From contig NZ_CP085135.1 of the NCBI RefSeq assembly GCF_020616515.1, positions 6,637,427-6,701,426 of the forward strand: a DNA stretch of 64,000 nucleotides, given 5' to 3'. The position numbers and the translations under genes were made by a program. Source of the DNA: Mesorhizobium sp. PAMC28654. Its GTDB lineage: Bacteria; Pseudomonadota; Alphaproteobacteria; Rhizobiales; Rhizobiaceae. The notes beneath the pieces are model-generated. The model saw nothing but the letters and a program-made list of their open reading frames with translations, was not told the DNA's origin and did no database searches. Shown here piece by piece: positions 7,231 to 17,263 of the stretch; position 1 is the first letter of the stretch; every line of letters starts with the position of its first letter.

Positions 7231-9012
7231 ATGAGCAACGGACAGAACGAACGGCGCGAAATGACGGGCGCCGAAATGGTGGTGCAGGCGCTGAAGGATA
7301 ACGGCGTCAAGCATGTTTTCGGCTATCCGGGCGGCGCGGTTCTCCCAATCTACGATGAAATTTTCCAGCAGGACGAGGTCGAGCACATCCTGGTCCGCCA
7401 CGAGCAGGGCGCCGGCCACGCGGCCGAGGGCTATGCGCGCTCGACCGGCAAGGCCGGTGTCATGCTGGTGACCTCGGGCCCGGGCGCCACCAACGCGGTG
7501 ACGCCGCTGCAGGATGCGCTGATGGATTCGATACCGCTGGTCTGCCTGACCGGGCAGGTGCCGACCTCGCTGATCGGGTCCGACGCATTCCAAGAGTGCG
7601 ACACGGTCGGCATTACGCGCCCCTGCACCAAGCACAACTGGCTGGTGAAGGACGTCAACCAACTCGCCGCGACGATCCACGAGGCTTTCCACGTCGCGAC
7701 CACCGGCCGTCCCGGTCCTGTCGTGGTCGATATCCCCAAGGATGTGCAGTTTGCCAGAGGATTTTACGTGCCGCCGCAGATCGCCCCGCGGACCAGCTAC
7801 CAGCCGAAGGTGCAGGGCGATCTGGAGAAGATCAAGGCAGCCGTCGAACTGATGGCCGGCGCCAAGAAGCCGATCATCTATAGCGGCGGCGGCGTGATCA
7901 ATTCGGGTCCGGAAGCGAGCCATTTGCTGCGCGAACTGGTCGATCTCACCGGTTTCCCGATCACCTCGACGCTGATGGGCCTGGGCGCCTATCCGGCATC
8001 GGGCAAGAACTGGATGGGCATGCTGGGCATGCACGGCACCTATGAGGCCAACATGGCCATGCACGATTGCGATGTGATGATCTGCATCGGCGCGCGCTTC
8101 GACGACCGCATCACCGGACGGCTGACCGCCTTCTCGCCGAACTCGCGCAAGATCCACATCGACATCGATCCGTCGTCGATCAACAAGAACGTCCATACCG
8201 AAGTGCCGATCATCGGCGATGTCGGCCGGGTTCTGGAGGATATGGTGCGCCTGTGGCGGGCGAGCGCCAAGGCCGACAAGAAGGCGCTCTATCCATGGTG
8301 GGAGCAGATCGCCAAGTGGCGCGCCCGGGATTCGCTCGCCTACAAGATGAACCACGATGTCATCATGCCGCAATACGCGATCGAGCGGCTGTACCAGCTG
8401 ACCAAGGACATGGACACCTACATCACCACCGAGGTGGGCCAGCACCAGATGTGGGCGGCGCAGCACTATCATTTCGAGAAGCCGAACCGCTGGATGACCT
8501 CCGGCGGGCTGGGCACGATGGGCTATGGCCTGCCGGCGGCGCTTGGCGTGCAGATCGCGCATCCCAACGCACTGGTCATCGACATTGCCGGCGACGCTTC
8601 GGTGCAGATGACGATGCAAGAGATGAGCGCGGCGGTGCAGCACGATGCGCCGATCAAGATCTTCATCCTAAACAACCAGTATATGGGCATGGTCAGGCAG
8701 TGGCAGCAGCTGCTGCACGGCAACCGGCTATCGCATTCCTACACCGAGGCGATGCCTGATTTCGTCAAGCTGGCGGAAGCCTATGGCGGCCACGGCATTC
8801 GCTGCGAGAAGCCGGACGAGCTGGACGACGCGATCAAGGAGATGATCTCGGTCAGGAAGCCGGTGCTGTTTGACTGCCGCGTGGCAACGCTCGCCAACTG
8901 CTTCCCGATGATCCCATCGGGCAAGGCGCACAACGAGATGCTCCTGCCCGACGAGGCGACGGACGAAGTAGTGGCCAACGCCATCGACGCCAAGGGCAGG
9001 GAACTGGTGTAG
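7231..9012 (+). CDS. ilvB: Acetolactate synthase, large catalytic subunit
   Basis: A 593-residue thiamine diphosphate enzyme that condenses two pyruvates, or pyruvate plus 2-ketobutyrate, as the first common step to valine, leucine and isoleucine. Visible are the catalytic glutamate region VRHEQGAGHAAEGYARSTG, the FAD/central domain, and the ThDP-Mg motif GDASVQMTMQE followed by NNQYMGM. The frame is open upstream to 7132, but that would run through the attenuator, so MSNGQNERREMTGAEM at 7231 is the start. The regulatory subunit follows 85 bases later. Confidence 0.97.
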   Translation: MSNGQNERREMTGAEMVVQALKDNGVKHVFGYPGGAVLPIYDEIFQQDEVEHILVRHEQGAGHAAEGYARSTGKAGVMLVTSGPGATNAVTPLQDALMDSIPLVCLTGQVPTSLIGSDAFQECDTVGITRPCTKHNWLVKDVNQLAATIHEAFHVATTGRPGPVVVDIPKDVQFARGFYVPPQIAPRTSYQPKVQGDLEKIKAAVELMAGAKKPIIYSGGGVINSGPEASHLLRELVDLTGFPITSTLMGLGAYPASGKNWMGMLGMHGTYEANMAMHDCDVMICIGARFDDRITGRLTAFSPNSRKIHIDIDPSSINKNVHTEVPIIGDVGRVLEDMVRLWRASAKADKKALYPWWEQIAKWRARDSLAYKMNHDVIMPQYAIERLYQLTKDMDTYITTEVGQHQMWAAQHYHFEKPNRWMTSGGLGTMGYGLPAALGVQIAHPNALVIDIAGDASVQMTMQEMSAAVQHDAPIKIFILNNQYMGMVRQWQQLLHGNRLSHSYTEAMPDFVKLAEAYGGHGIRCEKPDELDDAIKEMISVRKPVLFDCRVATLANCFPMIPSGKAHNEMLLPDEATDEVVANAIDAKGRELV

Positions 9013-9097
9013 CCGACCAAGCCAAGGCAGGGCTTGTCGAAAGAAGCCGTGCGCAAACAGATAATTAGACCAAGAGTTTGAAATCGAGATTCATGTC

Positions 9098-9670
9098 ATG
9101 AACGCACAGCTACAACCGACCGGCTCGGCCTATTTCATCGCCAAGGAAACAGAGAAGCCGGAGAACCACACGCTTTCCGTTCTGGTCGACAACGAGCCGG
9201 GCGTGCTTGCCCGGGTCATCGGCCTGTTTTCCGGGCGCGGCTACAACATCGAGAGCCTGACGGTTTCCGAGACCGAGCACGAGAAGCACCTGTCGCGTAT
9301 CACCATCGTGACGCGCGGCACGCCGCATGTTCTCGAGCAGATCAAGCATCAGCTCGAGCGCATCGTGCCGGTGCATCGCGTGGTCGATTTGACCGTGCGT
9401 TCGCATGAGTTCGGCCAGGAGCGGCCGCTGGAGCGGGAACTGGCACTGGTGAAGGTCGCCGGCACCGGCGAAGCCCGTGTCGAGGCACTGCGGCTGGCCG
9501 ATGCCTTCCGCGCCAGCGTCATCGACGCCAACACCGAGCATTTCATCTTCGAGATCACCGGCAAGGGTACCAAGATCGATCAGTTCATCGCCATCATGAA
9601 GCCGCTCGGCCTGGTCGAGATCTGCCGAACCGGCGTGGCGGCGATGAACCGTGGCCCGCAGGGCATGTAG
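9098..9670 (+). CDS. ilvN: Acetolactate synthase, small regulatory subunit
   Basis: A 190-residue ACT-domain subunit that activates IlvB and confers valine feedback inhibition. The ACT domain spans residues about 22-95 (HTLSVLVDNEPGVLARVIGL, then FSGRGYNIESLTVSETE), followed by the typical C-terminal domain (RELALVKVAGTGEARVEALR). Its length and order downstream of ilvB match the standard operon. Some annotations use ilvH for this gene. Confidence 0.96.
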   Translation: MNAQLQPTGSAYFIAKETEKPENHTLSVLVDNEPGVLARVIGLFSGRGYNIESLTVSETEHEKHLSRITIVTRGTPHVLEQIKHQLERIVPVHRVVDLTVRSHEFGQERPLERELALVKVAGTGEARVEALRLADAFRASVIDANTEHFIFEITGKGTKIDQFIAIMKPLGLVEICRTGVAAMNRGPQGM

Positions 9671-9747
9671 GCATCCATACGACGTTCAGATTCTGCATTC
9701 ACGTTAGGGCAAGGCGGTCCGAAAGACGATTTGAGAATTGGTGGTGC

Positions 9748-9987
9748 ATGACCCCGCGACAAGAACTGGCGATACATGTGATGATGTACGCCTTGATCGC
9801 ATTCTCGATTTGGGTGCTTGCTCATGCCTGGGTGACGATGACGGTCCTAGTCGGACGAAGCGCTGAATGGGTCGCCTATGCGGATAATCCAACCAGATTC
9901 TGGGATGGAATCTTCTTCCACGCCGGATCCATCATCATCTTCAGTTGGTTTCTTTGGGCGCTGAAGTATCGCCGTCGTCGAGACTGA
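9748..9987 (+). CDS. Small two-helix membrane protein, unknown function
   Basis: A 79-residue protein with two hydrophobic helices (about residues 8-36 and 54-70, IFFHAGSIIIFSWFLWALKY) and a basic end KYRRRRD, so the C-terminus is probably cytoplasmic. The purine-rich GAATTGGTGG precedes ATG. No family is recognised. It follows ilvN on the same strand but the 77-base gap and lack of overlap make co-function uncertain. Confidence 0.6.
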   Translation: MTPRQELAIHVMMYALIAFSIWVLAHAWVTMTVLVGRSAEWVAYADNPTRFWDGIFFHAGSIIIFSWFLWALKYRRRRD

Positions 9988-10168
9988 TCGCCCGAATTTA
10001 TCCGGTCAAACGCCTGCGCAGCCTCATGTCAGATGACAATGGTTCGACTTCTCGTTTGCCGAAGTCATGGTGAAATCGCGATCAGCAATTTAGGCTGGAC
10101 TAACGGATCGGTGTTGCACCGCGTCCTTCGTTCATTTAAGTCAGCATTGCTGACCTTGTGATCTCCTT
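9988..10168. other. Intergenic stretch without recognisable feature
   Basis: AT-richer than its surroundings. It presumably holds the promoter of the LysE gene, but no convincing -35/-10 pair or hairpin was found. Confidence 0.4.
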
Positions 10169-10765
10169 ATGTCCCTCGATGCGTTCCTTGCCCTGCTGGT
10201 TTATGCCTTCGTGACATCGATCACGCCGGGGCCGAACAATTTCATGCTTTTGGCTTCCGGCGTGAATTTCGGCTTTGTCAGGACGATCCCGCACATGCTG
10301 GGCATCGGCATCGGCTTCCTCGTGCTGCTGCTGGCCGTTGGGTTTGGTCTTGGCGCCGTGCTGACGGCGTTTCCGGTGCTGCATACCGGGCTCAAGATCG
10401 CTGGCGGCGCGTACTTGCTCTATCTTGCCTGGAAGATCGCCATGTCGCGTTCACTAGGCGGCAAAGGCGAGGCCAGGGCACAGCCGATGCGCTTCATCGA
10501 TGCGGCCGCATTCCAGTGGGTCAATCCCAAGGCGTGGGTGATGGCGATCACCGCCATGGCTGTCTACACCAACCCGGAACGGCCGTTCCTGTCGGTGTTG
10601 CTGATCTCGATTGCGTTTGCCGTCGTCAACCTGCCGAGTGTCTCGACCTGGGCGGGATTCGGCACGGCGTTGCGCGGGTTTCTGTCGGACCCGGTGCGGC
10701 TGAAATGGTTCAACATCGCCATGGGTGTGCTGCTGGCGGCGACGCTATGGCCCATGCTGCGCTAG
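10169..10765 (+). CDS. LysE/RhtB-family amino acid exporter
   Basis: A 198-residue inner-membrane protein with about six hydrophobic helices. The family signature is near the N-terminus: VTSITPGPNNFMLLASGVNFG. The helix-3 region GGAYLLYLAWKIAMS is also typical. Members export amino acids or homoserine lactones by proton antiport. The position after ilvBN is suggestive of branched-chain amino acid efflux, but there is a 500-base gap and its own start signal, so the substrate remains unassigned. Confidence 0.9.
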   Translation: MSLDAFLALLVYAFVTSITPGPNNFMLLASGVNFGFVRTIPHMLGIGIGFLVLLLAVGFGLGAVLTAFPVLHTGLKIAGGAYLLYLAWKIAMSRSLGGKGEARAQPMRFIDAAAFQWVNPKAWVMAITAMAVYTNPERPFLSVLLISIAFAVVNLPSVSTWAGFGTALRGFLSDPVRLKWFNIAMGVLLAATLWPMLR

Positions 10766-11077
10766 ATCATCGTCCGGTCCGGTAGGTTTCCGCAGAATAA
10801 GATCCGGCTTTATCTTCCTGTTTCAAAATGCTATTTTGCCAGAAGGCGGCTTCCGTTTTCGGTCAAGGCACGCCTTCGGTCAGCAATCGCGGCCTCATGC
10901 ACAATTAATGTGCAGCTATTGTGCACCGCACATTAAATCTTCGTAATGCCCGGTTTTGGCCCTTTTTCGCCTTCGGGTTGCGCTATCTATCAGGCCAAAT
11001 CGCGGCAGAACGTTGTGATTTTTGCTATGGTATGACCACCGGACAACGGCGTGTCGGACGGAGAGGGCCTTTTTACG
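10766..11077. other. Intergenic region upstream of the RND efflux operon
   Basis: 312 bases without a credible gene. It contains the interlocked dyads listed at 10898-10936; no clear transcription terminator for the exporter gene was seen. Confidence 0.5.
10898..10936. promoter_or_regulatory. Two interlocked dyads upstream of the RND efflux operon
   Basis: TGCACAAT (10898-10905) has its inverse ATTGTGCA at 10918-10925, and TTAATGTGC (10905-10913) has its inverse GCACATTAA at 10928-10936. In addition TGCACA-ATTAA-TGTGCA (10898-10914) is a perfect palindrome. The four TGTGCA-type half-sites suggest an operator bound by two dimers. In RNA the two dyads would be mutually exclusive hairpins. Confidence 0.5.
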
Positions 11078-12340
11078 ATGCGTGGAAAAGTAGTGCTTGG
11101 GGTGATTGCAGTCGCCTGCGTTGCGGCAGGCGTCCTGTATTTTTCACCGACGACAATGAGCAACCTGCAGCAGATGTTGCCAAAGCAGCTGCAGCCACAG
11201 CAGGCGGCAGCTCCGGCAGCGCCAGCCACGGCCGCGGGCAGCGCCCATTCGATCTCGATCGTCTCAGCCACCGCTTCCACCGCCGATTTCCCGATCCGGC
11301 GCTATGCCATCGGCTTCGTGTCGTCCCCCAACGTCGTCAGCATCAATCCGCGCGTGTCCAGCCAGGTCGTCGCGATCTCGGTCAAGGACGGCCAGATGGT
11401 CAAGGCCGGCGACCCCCTGTTTTCGCTCGACGATCGCGCGCTGAAGGCACAGCTTGCCAAGGACCAGGCGACGCTCGCCAAGGACCAGGCGCTTCTTGCC
11501 AGCTCACAATCTGATTTGCAGCGCGCCAAGGATCTAGTGGCCAAGCAGGCTGGCACGCAGCAGACCTACGATCAGGCTGTCGCGGCGCAGAAGGCGGCCG
11601 CCGCCACCGTCGACGCCGACAAGGCGACGATCGACGCCGACAATGTCCAGCTAGGCTTCGCGACCATCTCGGCGCCGATCGCCGGCAAGCTCGGAGCGGT
11701 CAACATCTCGATCGGTGATCTCGTCAACACCAGCAACGGAAACAGCAGCACATCGACGCCGCTGGTGACCATCACCCAGATGGACCCGCTGCAGGTCAAT
11801 TTCAATTTGCCCGAAAGCGATCTCGCGCTGCTGCACAAAGCGCTGGCGCAGCCCGAGGACGGTGCTGTGACCCTGACCAAGGATGGCGACCCGACGCCTA
11901 TCGGCAAGGGAACGCTCGATTTCGTGGACTCCAGTGTAGACACGGCCTCCGGCACGATCGCGACGCGGGCGAGCCTGCCCAACCCAAATCTTTCACTGTG
12001 GCCGGGCCAATATGTGAATGTGATCGTCAATGCCGGCACCATGCCGCAGATGACGTCCATCCCCACGGTCGCGGTGCAGCCAAGCCAGAAGGGGTCTTTC
12101 GTCTATGTCGTCAAGGCTGACAACACGGTGGAGATGCGGCCCATACAGGTTGCGTTGACCGAGGGTGACAACAGCGCCATCAGCCAGGGGCTGAAGAGCG
12201 GTGAGCGCGTCGTCACCGAGGGGCAGACAAGGCTGAAGAACGGCACTCCCGTTCATGAAGGCAACGCAACGGCCGGGGCCAGTGACCAGGCCGCTCCGAA
12301 AGTCGCCGAGGCGGACAAAGCTGGCGAGGCAAAGCAATGA
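11078..12340 (+). CDS. RND efflux periplasmic adaptor subunit (HlyD/MFP family)
   Basis: A 420-residue membrane fusion protein. A single N-terminal hydrophobic segment (VVLGVIAVACVAAGVLYF) anchors it in the inner membrane. A Gln/Ala-rich linker, lipoyl half-motifs (NVVSINPRVSSQVVAISVKD, then GQMVKAGDPLFSLDDRALKAQ) and a long coiled-coil hairpin (about residues 120-190, with repeated AKDQA) follow, then the beta-barrel domain. It links the pump to an outer-membrane TolC-type channel. No such channel gene is adjacent. ATG 11078 is preferred to GTG 11051. The gene overlaps the pump gene by four bases. Confidence 0.92.
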   Translation: MRGKVVLGVIAVACVAAGVLYFSPTTMSNLQQMLPKQLQPQQAAAPAAPATAAGSAHSISIVSATASTADFPIRRYAIGFVSSPNVVSINPRVSSQVVAISVKDGQMVKAGDPLFSLDDRALKAQLAKDQATLAKDQALLASSQSDLQRAKDLVAKQAGTQQTYDQAVAAQKAAAATVDADKATIDADNVQLGFATISAPIAGKLGAVNISIGDLVNTSNGNSSTSTPLVTITQMDPLQVNFNLPESDLALLHKALAQPEDGAVTLTKDGDPTPIGKGTLDFVDSSVDTASGTIATRASLPNPNLSLWPGQYVNVIVNAGTMPQMTSIPTVAVQPSQKGSFVYVVKADNTVEMRPIQVALTEGDNSAISQGLKSGERVVTEGQTRLKNGTPVHEGNATAGASDQAAPKVAEADKAGEAKQ

Positions 12341-15300
12341 TCTCAGAATTCTGTATACGCAGGCCTGTCGCCACACTGCTGATGTCGTTCGCCCTCATTC
12401 TGGGCGGGCTTTTTGCTTACAAGTTCCTGCCGGTGGCAGCGCTTCCTAGCGCGGAATTCCCTGTGGTCAACGTTTCGGCTTCACTGCCGGGCGCTTCGCC
12501 GGAAACCATGGCGACATCGGTCGCGACGCCGCTGATCAAGCAGTTCGCCACCATCGCCGGCATCGATTCGATCTCGACCACCAACTCGCTCGGCACGACC
12601 TCGATCGCCATCCAGTTCGTTCTCAACCGGGATATCGACGCCGCCGCCGCCGACGTGCAGGCTGCCATCGCGCGAACGCAAGGTTCGCTGCCGCCGCAGA
12701 TGACGTCGCCGCCGAGCTACCGCAAGGTCAATCCGGCGGACGCGCCGATCCTGCTGATGTCACTGGTCAGCGACTCGGTTCCGCTAACCGACCTCGACGC
12801 CTTCGCCGAAAATGTGATTTCGCCATCGCTGTCGACGATCGACGGCGTGGCCCAGGTCTCGATCTATGGCCAGCAGAAATACGCGGTGCGCATCCAGATC
12901 GATCCGACCGCGCTTGCCGCGCGCGGCATCTCGATCGACCAGTTGCAGACATCCATCGCCGCGGCCAACAGCAACACGCCACTCGGCGTGCTGCAGAACA
13001 ACAAGCAGCAGCTGACGATCACCGCCAACACGCAGCTGATGAACGCCGCTGACTTCTCCAACATCATCATCGCCACCAAGAACGGCCATCCCGTGCGGCT
13101 GGGTGAAGTGACGCGCGTTGTCGATTCCGTTGAGACCACGACAACTGCGAGCTGGTATGACGGCACGCGCGCCATCATCCTGGCCGTGCAGCGCCAGCCC
13201 GACGCCAACACGGTCGACGTGGTCGACCGCGTCAAGGCGATGCTGCCGTCCTTCCAGGACCAGATGCCGGCGGCGGCAACCATCAAGCTGCTCAACGATC
13301 GGTCGACTTCGATCCGTTCCGCCGTCAGCGATGTGCAGTTCACGCTGCTTCTCACCATCGCTCTGGTGATCATGGTGATTTTCTTGTTCCTGCGCCGCGT
13401 GACGGCAACCATCATTCCGGCGGTGGCGGTGCCGATCTCGCTGATCGCCACGCTTGGCATCATGTTCCTGTTCGGCTTTTCCATCGACAACATCTCGCTG
13501 ATGGGGCTGACGCTGGCCGTCGGCCTGGTCGTCGACGATGCCATCGTCATGCTGGAGAACATCTTCCGCCATATGGAGGAGGATGGGCTTTCAGCAATGG
13601 AAGCCTCCCTCAAGGGTGCGCGCGAAATCGGCTTCACCATCATCTCCATCTCGATCTCGCTGGTGGCGGTGTTCATTCCCGTGCTGCTCATGGGCGGGGT
13701 GATCGGACGCATCTTCAACGAATTCGCGGTGGTGGTGACGGTCGCCATCCTGGCGTCGATGTTCGTGTCGCTGACGCTCACGCCGATGCTATGTTCACGG
13801 CTGCTGTCTGTCTCCAAGGCTGAACGTGAGGCGGCGCATGACCATGCGAAAAAGCAGAATTTCTTCGTTCGGGGCTATGACTGGCTGCTGAGCTTCTGCC
13901 TGCGCCACACGTTCCTGATTTTTCTTGTCTTCTTAGGAACGGCCGCCGGGTCGGTCTGGCTGTTGCAGATATCGCCCAAGGGCTTTTTCCCACAGGAGGA
14001 TATCGGCCAGGTGTCGGTGACCACGATCGCGCGCCAGGATATCTCCTTCGATGCGATGGTGAAGCTGCAGGATGAGGTGGCTGAAGTCTTCTCGCATTCG
14101 CCCTATGTCGATCATGTGGCCTGGTCCGTGGGCAGTTCGAGCACCGCCCTCAACCAGGGACGGGCCTTCGTCCAGCTGAAGGCCAAGGACCAGCGGCCCA
14201 ACATCGAGAAGGTGCTTTCGGATCTGCGAGCCCAACTCGCCGCGGTGCCTGGCATGGATACCTACATGCAGCCGGTGCAGAATCTGCGCCTCGGCTCCAG
14301 ATCCTCGGCAAGCGCCTATCAACTGGTCGTCCAGGGCCTCGATACCGGCCAGACCGACATCTGGGCGCAGAAGCTCTCCGACGAGATGGCTGCCGACCAC
14401 AGCAAGTTCACTGACGTGACCAACGACCTGCAGAACAATGCGCTGCAGGCGTCGCTGGTGATTGACCGGGACAAGGCGGCAAACCTCGGCATTGGTACCG
14501 ATACGCTGCGCTCCGCCCTTTATGGCGGCTTCGGCACCGAACAGGTGTCGACCATCTTCGGTTCCGCCGACAGCTACGAAGTGGTCATGGAACTTGATCC
14601 GAAGATCGCCTGGTCGCCCGAAAGGATGCTTGCCATCCAGGTGCGGACGGCAAGTGGCAGCCTCGTGCCTCTCGGCGCCTTCGCGCGCGTCGACCGCACC
14701 GCCGGCGCCTTGACCGTAAACCAACTGGGTCAGCTTCCGGCGGTGACGATTTCCTACAACCTGCCGCAGGGCGTCGCGCTGGGTGACAGCGTGACGGAAA
14801 TCAACGCGCTGAAGGACAAGATCGGATTGCCCAAGGCGATCTCGACGACCTTTGCCGGTACTGCCAAGACATTCCAGGATTCGCTCGCCAACCAGGGCGT
14901 GCTGATCGGCGGTGCCGTTCTGACAATCTACATCGTGCTGGGCATTCTGTATGAGAGTTTCATCCACCCGCTCACCATCCTTAGCGGCCTGCCGTCGGCG
15001 GTGCTGGGGGCGCTTATTGCCCTGCGGCTTGCCGGAATGGACGTCTCGGTCATCGCGATCATCGGCATCCTGATGCTGATCGGCATCGTCAAGAAGAACG
15101 GCATCATGATGATCGACGTCGCGCTTGAATTGCGACGAGAAGGCATGACGGCCAAGGAGTCTATCCACAAGGCCTGTCTGATGCGTTTCCGGCCGATCAT
15201 GATGACGACGCTGGCGGCGCTGATGGGCACGATCCCGATCGCGCTCGGCACCGGCGCCAGCGCCGAGCTGCGTCAACCGCTCGGCGTGGCGGTGGTTGGC

Positions 15301-15489
15301 GGCCTGGTCGTTTCGCAGGCACTGACCCTGTTCGTCACGCCGGTCATCTACGTCTACATGGAGAATTTCTCCGGTTGGCTTCTCGGACTTTTGCCGAAGC
15401 ACAAGAGCGAATTGCATGTGGTCAAAGGCGACGATCAGGGCTCGCTGTTCGACGACGGAATGCAGGAGCAGAAGGCGGCCGCGGAATAA
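12337..15489 (+). CDS. RND multidrug efflux pump, inner-membrane transporter
   Basis: A 1050-residue AcrB/MexF-like pump with the standard duplicated layout: TM1 ([17 protein letters not shown]), first periplasmic loop, TM2-6, a cytoplasmic loop, then the second half. TM4 carries the proton-relay aspartates in [14 protein letters not shown]. The C-terminal half shows [19 protein letters not shown]. It exports amphipathic compounds using proton motive force. The start ATGA overlaps the adaptor stop. A large stem-loop follows at 15510-15546. The substrate is unknown. Confidence 0.95.
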   Translation: MISEFCIRRPVATLLMSFALILGGLFAYKFLPVAALPSAEFPVVNVSASLPGASPETMATSVATPLIKQFATIAGIDSISTTNSLGTTSIAIQFVLNRDIDAAAADVQAAIARTQGSLPPQMTSPPSYRKVNPADAPILLMSLVSDSVPLTDLDAFAENVISPSLSTIDGVAQVSIYGQQKYAVRIQIDPTALAARGISIDQLQTSIAAANSNTPLGVLQNNKQQLTITANTQLMNAADFSNIIIATKNGHPVRLGEVTRVVDSVETTTTASWYDGTRAIILAVQRQPDANTVDVVDRVKAMLPSFQDQMPAAATIKLLNDRSTSIRSAVSDVQFTLLLTIALVIMVIFLFLRRVTATIIPAVAVPISLIATLGIMFLFGFSIDNISLMGLTLAVGLVVDDAIVMLENIFRHMEEDGLSAMEASLKGAREIGFTIISISISLVAVFIPVLLMGGVIGRIFNEFAVVVTVAILASMFVSLTLTPMLCSRLLSVSKAEREAAHDHAKKQNFFVRGYDWLLSFCLRHTFLIFLVFLGTAAGSVWLLQISPKGFFPQEDIGQVSVTTIARQDISFDAMVKLQDEVAEVFSHSPYVDHVAWSVGSSSTALNQGRAFVQLKAKDQRPNIEKVLSDLRAQLAAVPGMDTYMQPVQNLRLGSRSSASAYQLVVQGLDTGQTDIWAQKLSDEMAADHSKFTDVTNDLQNNALQASLVIDRDKAANLGIGTDTLRSALYGGFGTEQVSTIFGSADSYEVVMELDPKIAWSPERMLAIQVRTASGSLVPLGAFARVDRTAGALTVNQLGQLPAVTISYNLPQGVALGDSVTEINALKDKIGLPKAISTTFAGTAKTFQDSLANQGVLIGGAVLTIYIVLGILYESFIHPLTILSGLPSAVLGALIALRLAGMDVSVIAIIGILMLIGIVKKNGIMMIDVALELRREGMTAKESIHKACLMRFRPIMMTTLAALMGTIPIALGTGASAELRQPLGVAVVGGLVVSQALTLFVTPVIYVYMENFSGWLLGLLPKHKSELHVVKGDDQGSLFDDGMQEQKAAAE

Positions 15490-15509
15490 CGGCAGCAAAG
15501 AAGAAGAGC

Positions 15510-15546
15510 ATTGCTGGCCCAAGGCGTTATCCTTGCGGCCAGCAAT
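15510..15546 (+). terminator. Long stem-loop after the RND operon
   Basis: ATTGCTGGCC / GGCCAGCAAT form a perfect 10-bp base, extended by CAAGG / CCTTG around CGTTAT with one bulged C. It closely precedes the nitrile hydratase start at 15567. A T-tract is missing, so it may be an mRNA-stabilising or Rho-assisted terminator structure. Confidence 0.55.
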
Positions 15547-15566
15547 GGTCGGTCGTAATTTGCGGC

Positions 15567-16172
15567 ATGTCTCACGATCATGACCACGACAACGAACTCG
15601 ACCCTTTTGCCGCACGCGTGCGGGCGCTGGAGACGATCCTCACCCGCAAGGGCCTGATCGATCCGGCAGCGATCGACGTCATCGTCGATACCTATGAGAC
15701 AAGGATCGGCCCCCGCAATGGCGCCAGGGTGGTGGCGAAGGCCTGGGCCGACCAGGAATTCGCGGCCTGGCTGAAACGGGATGCGACGGCGGCGATCGGT
15801 TCGCTGAGCTATACCGGCCGCCAGGGCGAGCATATGCAGGCCGTGTTCAACACCGAAGACACTCATAACCTCGTCGTCTGCACGCTCTGCTCCTGTTATC
15901 CGTGGTCGGTGCTTGGCCTGCCGCCGGTTTGGTACAAGGCGCCGCCCTATCGTTCGCGGGCGGTGATCGATCCGCGCGGCGTGCTGGAAGAGTTTGGGCT
16001 GGTGTTGCCGGCGACCAAGAAGATCCGCGTCTGGGATTCGACCGCCGAACTGCGGTATCTCGTCGTGCCGATGCGGCCCGACGACACCGAAGGCTGGAAC
16101 CAGGAGCAGTTGGCCGAACTGGTGAGCCGCGATGCGATGATCGGCACCGGGTTGGCGAGGGAGCCGGCATGA
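15567..16172 (+). CDS. nthA: Nitrile hydratase alpha subunit, cobalt type
   Basis: A 201-residue subunit carrying the active-site metal. The signature VCTLCSCY is at residues 104-111, with ligands C105, C108 and C110. Threonine after the first cysteine marks the non-corrin cobalt class (iron enzymes have CSLCSC). Downstream [20 protein letters not shown] is family-typical. The N-terminus is His/Asp-rich ([12 protein letters not shown]). It hydrates nitriles to amides together with NthB. The stop overlaps the nthB start. No amidase gene is adjacent, so the amide would need an enzyme encoded elsewhere. Confidence 0.95.
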   Translation: MSHDHDHDNELDPFAARVRALETILTRKGLIDPAAIDVIVDTYETRIGPRNGARVVAKAWADQEFAAWLKRDATAAIGSLSYTGRQGEHMQAVFNTEDTHNLVVCTLCSCYPWSVLGLPPVWYKAPPYRSRAVIDPRGVLEEFGLVLPATKKIRVWDSTAELRYLVVPMRPDDTEGWNQEQLAELVSRDAMIGTGLAREPA

Positions 16173-16828
16173 ACGGCCCCCATGATCTTGGCGGGCAGAT
16201 GGGGTTCGGGCCGGTGGCGCCCGAAAAGGAGGAGCCGTATTTCCATGCCGTGTGGGAAAAGCGGGCGCTCGGCGTCACGCTGTGCTCTGGCGCCATGGGC
16301 GCATGGAACATCGATGAGAGCCGCCACGCCCGCGAATCGCTGCATCCCGCCGACTATTACGCATCGAGCTATTACGAGATCTGGATCAAGGCGCTTGAGG
16401 TGCTGCTCAAGCGGCATGGTTTCGTCAGCGAGCGAGACCTTGCGGCGGGCACGGCTGTCGATCCGGCGGCGACGCCCAAAAGGGTGTTGAAGGCCGAAAG
16501 TGTGGCGGCGGTGCTTGCCAAGGGCGCGCCCTGCGACCGTCCGGTTGCCACGCCAGCGCGCTTCAAGGCCGGCGACCCTGTGCGAACGAAGAACTTCAAT
16601 CCGACCGGCCACACAAGGCTGCCGCGCTATGCTCGCGGCAGGCGGGGAATGATCGAGGCCGTGCGCGAGGGTTTCGTGTTTCCCGACAGCAATGCGCGCT
16701 GGCAGGGCGAAAACCCGCAATGGGTCTATACGGTGGTGTTCGACGGGGCGGAGATCTGGGGCGAGGGCGCCGATCCGACACTGACGGTCTCGATCGATGC
16801 CTGGGAGAGTTATCTTGAGCCGGCTTGA
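16169..16828 (+). CDS. nthB: Nitrile hydratase beta subunit
   Basis: A 219-residue partner of NthA starting [16 protein letters not shown], a hallmark N-terminus of the family. The middle has the helical region [19 protein letters not shown]. The C-terminal SH3-like barrel includes [20 protein letters not shown], then [18 protein letters not shown]. The beta subunit covers the active site and supplies arginines that contact the oxidised cysteines. ATG at 16169 overlaps the nthA stop (ATGA). Confidence 0.95.
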   Translation: MNGPHDLGGQMGFGPVAPEKEEPYFHAVWEKRALGVTLCSGAMGAWNIDESRHARESLHPADYYASSYYEIWIKALEVLLKRHGFVSERDLAAGTAVDPAATPKRVLKAESVAAVLAKGAPCDRPVATPARFKAGDPVRTKNFNPTGHTRLPRYARGRRGMIEAVREGFVFPDSNARWQGENPQWVYTVVFDGAEIWGEGADPTLTVSIDAWESYLEPA

Positions 16829-17186
16829 GGTGGGCGGGGACGCTCCCGAATTGCCGCCGGGTGTCGATGCGCCGGTTTTCGGCGAGCCCTGGCAGGCCGA
16901 GGCCTTCGCCATGACCGTGGCGCTGCACGACAAGGGCCTGTTTTCATGGGCTGAGTGGGCGCGGGCGCTGTCGGCGCAGGTGAAGAAGCCAGGCGCGGCG
17001 GCGGATGGCCACGACTACTACGAACACTGGCTGGCGGCGCTGGAAAATGTGCTGGTGTCGAAGGGGTTGGCCGCCACGGCCGATGTCGACGCCATGGCGG
17101 CGCGCTGGGAACGCGCGGCGCTCGCCACGCCGCACGGCAAGCCGATCCTGCTGGAGAACGATCCGGAGTTTCGATCCGACGGCTGA
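16815..17186 (+). CDS. Nitrile hydratase activator (accessory metallochaperone)
   Basis: A 123-residue protein resembling the N-terminal half of the beta subunit (FGEPWQAEAFAMTVALHDKG, WAEWARAL, YYEHWLAALENVLVSKGL). In cobalt nitrile hydratases this third protein forms a complex with an alpha subunit and delivers metal-loaded, oxidised alpha by subunit swapping. TTG at 16815 is chosen because GGGAGAG lies five bases upstream; ATG at 16797 in the same frame is the alternative. Either start lies within the end of nthB, so expression is coupled. Confidence 0.88.
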   Translation: MSRLEVGGDAPELPPGVDAPVFGEPWQAEAFAMTVALHDKGLFSWAEWARALSAQVKKPGAAADGHDYYEHWLAALENVLVSKGLAATADVDAMAARWERAALATPHGKPILLENDPEFRSDG

Positions 17187-17263
17187 GGGGTCGGCTCTCG
17201 CGACCTTCCAATCCGCCTTGCAAGCGCCCGCTCGCACACGATCGACATCGCTCAGAGACCTGA

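Noticed and set aside
6928..8643. Open frame of 571 codons antisense to ilvB
   Set aside because: Composition is Arg/His/Gly-rich without any fold and it covers the strongly recognised ilvB and its attenuator; it is a product of high GC in third positions.
13933..15615. Open frame of 560 codons antisense to the RND pump
   Set aside because: No recognisable motifs, and it covers an unambiguous RND transporter.
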